Positions 1-7,079 of a DNA stretch of 64,000 nt are shown one piece after another (position 1 is the stretch's first letter; the number at the start of each line of letters is the position of its first letter). A program made the translations under genes and the position numbers. Source of the DNA: VXNF01 sp965116465 (GTDB taxonomy: Bacteria; Actinomycetota; Acidimicrobiia; Acidimicrobiales; CATQHL01); contig OZ220687.1 of NCBI GenBank assembly GCA_965116465.1, positions 3,100,001 through 3,164,000 on the forward strand, read 5' to 3'. The notes under the pieces were generated by a model that was not told the origin of the DNA, searched no databases, and saw only the letters and a list, made by a program, of their open reading frames with translations.

Positions 1-966
1 GTGGGATACCTCACCGAGCAGCATCCTCAGGCGGCCGAGATCGGTGTCACCGACACCGCCGCCGGCGTGCAGTTCTTCGGCGACGACGATGACATGTGGC
101 ACGGCGTGGAGCCGGCACCGCCGATCGGGATGCACGAGCGGGGCTCGGACCGGCGGCTCGGGCCTGCGATCCTCACCGGCTTGGCGCTCTGCGCAGTGGC
201 CGTGGTGTGCTTCTGGGTGAGCCCGATTCTCACACTCGTGCTGCTCTGCGTGCTGATGGTGCTGGCGGCCGGGGAGTTCTTCGGTGCCATGCGCAAGGTC
301 GGCTACCAGCCGGCCGTCCTCGTGGGGCTGGTGGCCGCGGTGGGACTGCCGGTGGCGGTCTACTGGCGCGGCGCCGAGGCCTACCCGCTGGCCCTCGGCT
401 TGGTGATGATGGCGGCGCTTTGCTGGCACCTCGTCGGCGTGACCTCCGAACGGCCGGTGCCCAACGTCGCGGTGACCATCTTCGGGGTGGGGTACGTGGC
501 GGTGCTGGGGAGTTTCGGCGCCCTCATGCTCACCTACGAGAAGGGCACCGGACTGCTCTTCGGCGCGGTCGTGGGAACGGTGGGCTACGACGTCGGCGCC
601 TGGGTGGTGGGGCGGCTGTTCGGACGGACCCGGCTCTCGGCGGCCAGCCCCAACAAGACCGTCGAAGGCCTCATCGGCGGCCTCGTGCTCGCCATCGTCG
701 CCTGCGCCGTGGTCCTGGGAGTGGGACGCATCGATCCGTGGGGCGACAATCCCGGTTCGGTCTCGCACGCGATCGTCCTGGGTGTGGTGGTTGCCGTGGC
801 GGCGACGCTCGGCGATCTGGCGGAGTCGATGATCAAGCGCGACCTGGACATCAAGGACATGGGCAGCATCCTGCCGGGCCACGGCGGTGTTCTGGACCGG
901 TTCGACGGGCTGCTCTTCGCCATGCCGGCGACGTGGGGGCTGGCGCTCCTGATCGACGTCGTCTAG
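1..966 (+). CDS. cdsA: Phosphatidate cytidylyltransferase (CDP-diacylglycerol synthase)
   Basis: Integral membrane enzyme that makes CDP-diacylglycerol from phosphatidic acid and CTP, the branch point of phospholipid synthesis. After an acidic, soluble N-terminus of about 50 residues there are several hydrophobic segments, then SPNKTVEGLIGG and the C-terminal family signature (SMIKRDLDIKDMG followed by PGHGGVLDRFDGLL). The frame is open from base 1 with a GTG, so the start may be real or the gene may continue upstream of the window. It is followed by dxr after 82 nt, an order common in bacteria. Confidence 0.93.
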   Translation: MGYLTEQHPQAAEIGVTDTAAGVQFFGDDDDMWHGVEPAPPIGMHERGSDRRLGPAILTGLALCAVAVVCFWVSPILTLVLLCVLMVLAAGEFFGAMRKVGYQPAVLVGLVAAVGLPVAVYWRGAEAYPLALGLVMMAALCWHLVGVTSERPVPNVAVTIFGVGYVAVLGSFGALMLTYEKGTGLLFGAVVGTVGYDVGAWVVGRLFGRTRLSAASPNKTVEGLIGGLVLAIVACAVVLGVGRIDPWGDNPGSVSHAIVLGVVVAVAATLGDLAESMIKRDLDIKDMGSILPGHGGVLDRFDGLLFAMPATWGLALLIDVV

Positions 967-1048
967 GTCCGCCGGATCCCCCGGCGGCGCCTGGCCGGGG
1001 ACTTCAGCCCCGACCCCTTCGCCCGTAGACTGGCCCCGAAGGAGGGCC

Positions 1049-2227
1049 ATGGGCACAACCCTCGCTGTGATGGGGTCCACGGGTTCCATCGGCACCCAGA
1101 CGCTGGAGGTCACCGCGGGCTGCGCGGACCGCTACGAGGTCACCGCGCTGGGCGCCGGCCGGTCCATTGAGGCTCTGGCGGCGCAGGCCCGGGCCGTGCG
1201 CCCGAAGCTCGTGGCGGTGGCCGATGCGGCGGCGGCGCCGCGCCTGGCGCGGCTACTGCCTCCCGGGACCGAACTCCTCGCCGGACCCGACGCCCTGGCC
1301 ACCGCGGCGGTCACCGCGGACGTGACGGTCAACGGGGTCGTGGGTTTCGCCGGGCTGCCGGTCACCCTGGCGGTGCTCGAGGCGGGGCGGCGCCTGGCCC
1401 TGGCCAACAAGGAATCGCTGATCGCCGCCGGCCCCGTGGTGGCGCGCGCCCTGGCGACGCCCGGAGCGGAGATCGTGCCGGTCGACAGCGAGCACTGCGC
1501 GGTGCACCAGTGCCTGCGCGCCAACGGCACGCTGGGGAATCCCGACCGGCTCGATCAGGTCGCCCGCATCCTGCTGACGGCCAGCGGGGGCCCGTTCAGG
1601 CAGCGCCCGGTCGCCGAACTGGCATCGGTGACCGCCGCCGAGGCGCTGGCGCATCCCACCTGGAACATGGGGCCCAAGATCACCGTCGACTCCTCCACGC
1701 TGATGAACAAGGGCCTCGAGGTCATCGAGGCCCACGAACTGTTCGGTGTGGGTTACGACCGGATCGACGTCGTGGTGCACCCGCAGTCGGTGGTGCACTC
1801 GATGGTGGAGTACGTCGACGGCGCCACGGTGGCGCAGCTCTCGCTGCCCGACATGCGCCTGTGCATCGGCTACGCCATCGGCTATCCCGACCGGCTGGAG
1901 GCCGCCTACGGCCGGATCGACTGGACCGAACTGGAGCGGCTCGACTTCGAAGCGCCGCGCCGTGACGTCTTCGCCTGCCTACCTCTGGCCTACGAGGCCG
2001 GTCGGCGCGGCGAGACGGCTCCGGCGGTGCTCAGCGCGGCCAACGAGGTGGCCGTCGAGGCGTTCCTGGAGGGGGCCATCTCCTGGCCGGCCATCGCCGA
2101 GATCATCGACGGCGTCCTGCAGACCGACCCGCTGCAGCAGGCGGACAGCCTGGAGTCCGTGCTGGAGGCCGACGGCCGGGCGCGCCGCGCCGCGGCGGCC
2201 CTCGTGGCACGGCGGGCAGCGGCGTGA
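1049..2227 (+). CDS. dxr: 1-deoxy-D-xylulose 5-phosphate reductoisomerase
   Basis: Second enzyme of the MEP isoprenoid pathway; converts DXP to MEP with NADPH and a divalent metal. The N-terminal nucleotide-binding motif GSTGSIGTQTLEV, the NKESLIAAG segment, the metal/substrate motif VDSEHCAVHQ and a SGGPFR loop are all present, and 392 residues is the usual length. The ATG is preceded by a strong ribosome site (GAAGGAGG). Its stop overlaps the start of the next gene (GTGA), so the two are probably translationally coupled. Confidence 0.96.
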   Translation: MGTTLAVMGSTGSIGTQTLEVTAGCADRYEVTALGAGRSIEALAAQARAVRPKLVAVADAAAAPRLARLLPPGTELLAGPDALATAAVTADVTVNGVVGFAGLPVTLAVLEAGRRLALANKESLIAAGPVVARALATPGAEIVPVDSEHCAVHQCLRANGTLGNPDRLDQVARILLTASGGPFRQRPVAELASVTAAEALAHPTWNMGPKITVDSSTLMNKGLEVIEAHELFGVGYDRIDVVVHPQSVVHSMVEYVDGATVAQLSLPDMRLCIGYAIGYPDRLEAAYGRIDWTELERLDFEAPRRDVFACLPLAYEAGRRGETAPAVLSAANEVAVEAFLEGAISWPAIAEIIDGVLQTDPLQQADSLESVLEADGRARRAAAALVARRAAA

Positions 2228-3585
2228 CCGCCGGGAACCGGTCCCCCCGCCGCGCCGGCCCCGGCGAGCCCGGGCGCCCGCGAGGCTGGGTCACGTGGCC
2301 ACCGGGACGCCGGCCGCGCCACCCCACCGCGCCGGGACGGTCCCTTCTCCCGGCGCTGCTCTCGAGCTGGCTGCGCCTGGCGCTGGTCCTGGGGGCGCTG
2401 GCGGCGCTCGGGGTCTTCGCCGGTGTGCCCGTCCTCATCGTCGTGCTGGCCCTCATCGGCATCGTGATCCTCCACGAGCTGGGGCACTACCTCACAGCGC
2501 GCTGGGCGGGGATGAAGGTCAGCGAGTTCTACGTGGGCTTCGGGCCCCGGCTCTGGTCGGTCCGCCGGGGCGAGACCACCTACGGGGTCAAGGCCATCCT
2601 GGCGGGGGCCTACGTGCGCATTCTCGGCATGAACAACCTCGAGAAGGTCGACCCTGTCGAGGAGCACCGCACGTACCGCTCCAAGCCCTACTGGCGTCGC
2701 ATGTCGGTCGCCGTGGCGGGTTCGGCGATGCATTTCCTGCTGGCGATCCTGCTGCTCTGGGTTCTCTACTCGGCGGTCGGCTATCACGGCTTCGACCGTC
2801 CCGACGTCACGCAGACCCCGCGCTGGCAGGTCTCCCGTGTGGTGCCGGACAGCCCGGCCGCCGGGATGGGGGTGCTGCCGGGTGACCGCATCACCGCCGT
2901 GGCGGGCCGGGACATCCGGAACTTCGGGGACCTGAGGGGCGCGCTCGCGGACCTGGCGAACCGGCCGGCAAGCGTGACGGTCATCCGCGACGGCGAGACG
3001 ATCACGCTCAGTGGCGTCATCGGTGTGGCGCCACGCGACGGCACGTCGGGCTTCCTGGGCGTCGGACCCGAGTTGGCGCCCCCGTCGCGGGACAATCCGC
3101 TTGCCGGCCTGGGGCGCTCCGTGTCGGACTTCGGGCTCGTGGTGCGCGCCTCGGCGGAGGGCATCGCGGGCCTGTTCAGTCTCCAGGGGCTCGACGGCCT
3201 GCTCGGCCCCCTGGTCGAGTTCGAGTCGGACGAGGTCGCCACGGGCGACGTCGGTGCCGGCGACCCCAACCGGGTCGTCTCGGTGGTGGGCGTGGCCCAG
3301 ATCGGGGGCTCGCTGGCGCAGGAGAACGTGGCCGCCCTGCTGGGCTTCCTGGCGTATCTCAACGTCTTCTTCGGGGTGTTGAACATGTTCCCGCTGCTGC
3401 CGCTGGACGGCGGCCACGTGGTCATCGCGACCTATGAGAGGCTGCGCTCCTTCGGCGGGCGGACGTACCGCGCCGACGTGGCCAAGATGTTGCCGGCCGC
3501 CTACGTGTTCGTCATCGTGCTGGTGACGGTCGGGCTGGTGGCCCTCTCGCGTGACATCGTCGATCCCCTGAACCTGCCCGGGTAG
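2224..3585 (+). CDS. rseP: Site-2 protease, RseP/M50 family
   Basis: Intramembrane zinc metalloprotease that in related bacteria cleaves membrane-bound anti-sigma factors or other single-pass substrates. The HELGH zinc motif is at about residue 83, a PDZ domain lies near residues 205-270, and the second motif FPLLPLDGGH is near residue 390. Four hydrophobic segments are visible. The GTG start overlaps the dxr stop by 4 nt. The first 40 residues are basic and proline-rich, so a slightly later start is possible. The dxr-rseP-ispG order is conserved across actinobacteria. Confidence 0.92.
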   Translation: MTAGNRSPRRAGPGEPGRPRGWVTWPPGRRPRHPTAPGRSLLPALLSSWLRLALVLGALAALGVFAGVPVLIVVLALIGIVILHELGHYLTARWAGMKVSEFYVGFGPRLWSVRRGETTYGVKAILAGAYVRILGMNNLEKVDPVEEHRTYRSKPYWRRMSVAVAGSAMHFLLAILLLWVLYSAVGYHGFDRPDVTQTPRWQVSRVVPDSPAAGMGVLPGDRITAVAGRDIRNFGDLRGALADLANRPASVTVIRDGETITLSGVIGVAPRDGTSGFLGVGPELAPPSRDNPLAGLGRSVSDFGLVVRASAEGIAGLFSLQGLDGLLGPLVEFESDEVATGDVGAGDPNRVVSVVGVAQIGGSLAQENVAALLGFLAYLNVFFGVLNMFPLLPLDGGHVVIATYERLRSFGGRTYRADVAKMLPAAYVFVIVLVTVGLVALSRDIVDPLNLPG

Positions 3586-3614
3586 CGAGGCGACGGGTCT
3601 GAAAGGATGAGGTA

Positions 3615-4844
3615 GTGGAAGTTCAGGCAACATTCCCGCGACGCCCGACCCGCCAGGTGATGGTGGGCGACGTTGCCGTGGGGGGCGACGCGCCCATCTC
3701 GGTGCAGTCGATGACCACCACGAAGACAGCAGACGTCGAGGGCACGCTGGCGCAGATCTACGCGCTCGCCGCCGCCGGTGCGGACATCGTGCGGTGCACC
3801 TGCAACGAGATCGAGGCCGCCGAGGGCCTGGCGGAGATCGTGCCGCGATCGCCGGTCCCGATCGTCGCCGACATCCACCACCAGTACCGCATGGCGCTCG
3901 CCGCCCTCGAGGCGAACGTGGCGTGCCTGCGGCTCAACCCGGGGAACATCCGGCGCCCCGAGCACATCAAGACCGTGGCGGCCGAGTGCCGGGACCGGGG
4001 CGTGCCGATCCGCATCGGTGTGAACGGCGGGTCCCTGCACCCGGACCTCTACGCGCGCCACGGCGGCAGGGTGACCGCCGAGGCCATGGTGGAGTCGGCC
4101 CTCGACGAGTTGGCCTACTTCGCCGAAGTGGACTTCGACCTCGTGAAGATCTCCGTCAAGGCCTCCAGCGTGCCGCTGATGATCGACGCCTACCGGCAAC
4201 TGGCCGAGGTGACCGATCACCCGCTGCACCTGGGCGTCACCGAGGCCGGCCCACCTCCGGCGGGAGTGGTGAAGTCCACCGCGGGGATCGCCACGCTGCT
4301 CGCCGAGGGCATCGGCGACACCATCAGGTACTCCCTGACCGCCGACCCGGTCACCGAGGCCCGGGCGGGCCGGACGCTGCTGGAGTCACTGGGTCTGCGC
4401 GAGCGCAAGAACGTCGACCTCATCGCCTGCCCGAGTTGCGGCCGGGCCGAGGTCGACGTCTTCAAGATCGCCGAGGACGCGCTGGAGGCGTTCGGGGAGC
4501 GGGAGATCCCGCTGCAGGTGGCCGTCATGGGCTGCGTCGTCAACGGTCCCGGTGAGGCGCGCGACGCCGATCTGGGGATCGCCGCCGGGCGCGGCAGGGG
4601 CCACCTCTTCGTCAAGGGCCAGAACGTGGCCGTGGTTCCCGAGGACGAGATGGTGGAGGCCCTGGTGTCCTGGGCCGAACTGATCAGCACCGAGGGTGTC
4701 GAGGCGGCGCTGGCGCGCGCCGATCTCGACCGGGCCGGCCGGGAGGCGGAACGGGATCGCACGGCTCTGCTCAACACGCAGGGGGCCGACGCCAACGAGG
4801 TGGCCGCGCGGGTCGACATCGTGCGTCGCGCCGCCTCCGGCTGA
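3615..4844 (+). CDS. ispG: 4-hydroxy-3-methylbut-2-enyl diphosphate synthase (flavodoxin)
   Basis: Iron-sulfur enzyme of the MEP pathway that converts MEcPP to HMBPP. The opening RRPTRQVMVGDVAVGG is typical, and the three 4Fe-4S ligands are seen as CPSC (about residue 272) and GCVVNGPGEA about 35 residues later. The length (409) matches the family. The GTG at 3615 follows an AAGGATGAGG ribosome site. It ends the run of cdsA, dxr, rseP and ispG. Confidence 0.95.
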   Translation: MEVQATFPRRPTRQVMVGDVAVGGDAPISVQSMTTTKTADVEGTLAQIYALAAAGADIVRCTCNEIEAAEGLAEIVPRSPVPIVADIHHQYRMALAALEANVACLRLNPGNIRRPEHIKTVAAECRDRGVPIRIGVNGGSLHPDLYARHGGRVTAEAMVESALDELAYFAEVDFDLVKISVKASSVPLMIDAYRQLAEVTDHPLHLGVTEAGPPPAGVVKSTAGIATLLAEGIGDTIRYSLTADPVTEARAGRTLLESLGLRERKNVDLIACPSCGRAEVDVFKIAEDALEAFGEREIPLQVAVMGCVVNGPGEARDADLGIAAGRGRGHLFVKGQNVAVVPEDEMVEALVSWAELISTEGVEAALARADLDRAGREAERDRTALLNTQGADANEVAARVDIVRRAASG

Positions 4845-4903
4845 GCGACGTCCGGCCCGCCGGCGGCGGGCTGTGAGCACCGCGTTCGGGAACCGCTCAG
4901 CGG

Positions 4904-4909
4904 TATACT
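4904..4909 (+). promoter_or_regulatory. Probable -10 element upstream of rimP
   Basis: TATACT lies in the 215-nt gap between ispG and rimP, about 30 nt before a strong hairpin. No good -35 hexamer was found at 16-18 nt. It is the most likely promoter of the rimP-nusA-infB operon. Confidence 0.45.
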
Positions 4910-4938
4910 TGCGGTTGCTTCAGGTCAACTGGCGTACA

Positions 4939-4970
4939 GGGCGTGGGCGGGTCCCACGCCCTTGTTGTCG
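4939..4970 (+). terminator. Leader hairpin, attenuator-like, upstream of rimP
   Basis: GGGCGTGGG (4939-4947) pairs perfectly with CCCACGCCC (4953-4961) around a 5-nt loop and is followed by TTGTTGTCG. The 9-bp GC stem plus T-rich tail resembles an intrinsic terminator placed inside the leader, so it may act as an attenuator or antitermination site for the NusA operon. NusA autoregulation is known in other bacteria; its use here is inference. Confidence 0.5.
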
Positions 4971-5059
4971 CTGGGGGACCGGTGGCAGCGGGCGAGTTCC
5001 GACGCCAGCACCTCGGAGCCCGCACGGCGACACGGATCTCGGGACAGAGCGGTACGGGA

Positions 5060-5599
5060 ATGGCAGAACACAGCGCGAGCGCCACCGGCGTCGAGACGCG
5101 CGTCCGTTCCCTCGCCGCGCCGCTGCTGGAGCCCCTCGGGGTGGAGTTGGAGGACGTGCAGTGGGGCGGCGGCCGGCTGCGCCTCGTCGTCGACACCGCG
5201 GAGGGCATCGACAGCGGGACCCTGGTCCTGGTCACCCGCACGATCTCAACCGAGCTGGACGCGGCCGATCCGATCCCGGGTCGCTACACCCTCGAGATCA
5301 CCAGCCCGGGCGTCGAGCGGCCGCTGCGGCGGCCCGAGCAGTACCGCAAGGCCGTCGGGTCGGCGGTGGCGGTCAAGCTCCGGCCCGGCGACGACGGCGA
5401 GCGGCGGATCGAGGGCCGGCTCGTCGCGGCCGACGACGAGCTGATCACCCTCGAGACCGGCGACGGCGAGCGGCGGGAGATCCGCCTGGAGGTCGTCGAC
5501 AGGGCCCGGACGGTCTTCGACTGGGGCCGGCCCGGCCAGCGGCGCAACGGCGCCGGGCCCGCCGAGAGCATGGCCCGCGGGGGAGGTCCGGTGTCGTGA
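5060..5599 (+). CDS. rimP: Ribosome maturation factor RimP
   Basis: Assists 30S subunit assembly. The protein begins MAEHSASATG and has the RimP core: VRSLAAPLLEPLGVELEDV, the TLVLVTRTIS segment and EITSPGVERPLRRPEQY, then a small SH3-like C-terminal domain. The frame stays open upstream to 4943, but the ATG at 5060 gives the usual length (179 residues) and excludes the leader hairpin. The stop overlaps the nusA GTG (GTGA). Confidence 0.9.
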   Translation: MAEHSASATGVETRVRSLAAPLLEPLGVELEDVQWGGGRLRLVVDTAEGIDSGTLVLVTRTISTELDAADPIPGRYTLEITSPGVERPLRRPEQYRKAVGSAVAVKLRPGDDGERRIEGRLVAADDELITLETGDGERREIRLEVVDRARTVFDWGRPGQRRNGAGPAESMARGGGPVS

Positions 5600-6765
5600 A
5601 CCTCGACATGCTGGAAGCCATGCAGGCGCTTGCCGCCGACAAGGGCATCTCGGTGGACACCCTCTTCGGCGCTCTCGCCGACGCTCTCGAGTCGGCCTAC
5701 AAGCGCATGCCCGGCGCCTACGAGTACTCGTGGGTCACGATCGACCCCGAGACCATGGACATCCGCGTGCTCGCCCAGGAGATCGACGGCGACGGGGAGC
5801 CCACAGGTCCCGAGCTCGACGTGACGCCGGCGAACTTCGGGCGCATCGCCGCGCAGACCGCCCGCCAGGTGATGACCCAGCGGATCCGCGAGGCCGAGCG
5901 GGACTTGAAGTACGAGGAGTACGCCGGGCGCGAGGGCGACATCGTGACCGGCATCATCCAGCAGAGCGACTCGCGCTACACCCTGCTGGACCTCGGCCGG
6001 GTGGAGGCCCTGCTGCCGCAGTCCGAGCAGGTCCCCTACGAGCGGCCCGACCCGTCGAGTCGCCTGAAGGCCTACATCGTCGAGGTGCGCCGGACCGCCA
6101 AGGGCCCCCAGATCGTCGTGAGCCGCACCCATCCGGGGCTGATCAAGCGGCTGTTCGAGTTCGAGGTTCCCGAGATCGCCGACGGCACCGTCGAGATCAA
6201 GGCGTGCGCCCGCGAGCCGGGACACCGCACGAAGATCGCCGTCTGGTCGAACGTCGAGAACGTCGACCCCGTGGGGGCATGCGTCGGCGCCCGGGGCGCA
6301 CGGGTCCGCAACGTGGTCAACGAGCTCCGAGGCGAGAAGATCGACATCGTCTCCTACGCCGAGAACGCCACGGATTTCGTGATGAAGGCCCTGTCGCCGG
6401 CTCGCGTCAAGGAGGTCCGGATCGATGAGGACCTGGGCACCGCCGAGGTCATCGTGCCGGACTACCAGCTTTCCCTGGCGATAGGCAAGGAGGGTCAGAA
6501 CGCCCGCCTGGCCGCCCGGCTCACCGGCTGGCGCATCGAGATCAAGAGCGAGACGCAGATCGCCGCGGAGGCGGCGTACGGCAAGGTGGACTGGGCCGAG
6601 GGCGAGTGGGTGATCGATCCCGACACCGGCGAGCAGGTCTGGCGGCCCGCCGAGGGCGGCCCGACCATCTCCCTCGACGAGTGGACCGGCGGTGCCGCCG
6701 AAGTGGCCGCGCCGGAAGCTCCGGCCGAACCGGAGGCGGCGACCGACCAGGGGAGCGCGTCATAG
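5596..6765 (+). CDS. nusA: Transcription termination/antitermination protein NusA
   Basis: RNA-polymerase-binding factor acting in pausing, termination and antitermination. The start is the GTG overlapping the rimP stop (protein MNLDMLEAMQ); the open frame further upstream is not coding. The order is an N-terminal RNAP-binding domain, an S1 domain around residues 120-190 (EGDIVTGIIQQSD), then two KH domains with VGACVGARGARV and AIGKEGQNARLAARL. A short acidic Ala/Pro/Glu tail follows. 389 residues is normal for the short actinobacterial form. Confidence 0.95.
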   Translation: MNLDMLEAMQALAADKGISVDTLFGALADALESAYKRMPGAYEYSWVTIDPETMDIRVLAQEIDGDGEPTGPELDVTPANFGRIAAQTARQVMTQRIREAERDLKYEEYAGREGDIVTGIIQQSDSRYTLLDLGRVEALLPQSEQVPYERPDPSSRLKAYIVEVRRTAKGPQIVVSRTHPGLIKRLFEFEVPEIADGTVEIKACAREPGHRTKIAVWSNVENVDPVGACVGARGARVRNVVNELRGEKIDIVSYAENATDFVMKALSPARVKEVRIDEDLGTAEVIVPDYQLSLAIGKEGQNARLAARLTGWRIEIKSETQIAAEAAYGKVDWAEGEWVIDPDTGEQVWRPAEGGPTISLDEWTGGAAEVAAPEAPAEPEAATDQGSAS

Positions 6766-7058
6766 CGGCCCCCGGCGCCCGGAGGCGCCGCACCTGTCTC
6801 GGCTGCCGCCGGGCCCGCCCGGTCGGTGAGTTGGTGAGGTTCGCCCTGGTGGGCGAGCGGCTCGAGGTTGGGCGGACGCTGCCCGGCAGGGGAGCATGGG
6901 TCTGCGCGGGCGACGGGGACTGCCTGCGCCGTGCCGCCTCCCCGGACCGTCTGCGCCGGGCGTTTCGCCGGGACGTCCCCCGCGGCGCCGCAGAGGATCT
7001 GATCGCCGCGCTCCAGCCGGGGGCCGACGCCGTCGCAGCGTCGGCCCGCAGGCGCTGA
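6681..7058 (+). CDS. ylxR: YlxR family RNA-binding protein (DUF448)
   Basis: Small nucleic-acid-binding protein found between nusA and infB in many bacteria. The family core RRRTCLGCRRARPVGELVRF is plain, followed by the usual Gly-rich and basic stretch. The start is uncertain. The last conventional in-frame start before the core is the GTG at 6681, deep inside nusA and without a ribosome site. The core itself begins just after an ATA codon at 6762, which overlaps the nusA stop (ATAG) and has an AGGGGAG ribosome site 7 nt before it. An ATA start would give about 98 residues, the usual family length. Confidence 0.82.
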   Translation: MDRRCRRSGRAGSSGRTGGGDRPGERVIAAPGARRRRTCLGCRRARPVGELVRFALVGERLEVGRTLPGRGAWVCAGDGDCLRRAASPDRLRRAFRRDVPRGAAEDLIAALQPGADAVAASARRR

Positions 7059-7079
7059 GCGCGGCGGCAGGGGAACGCC

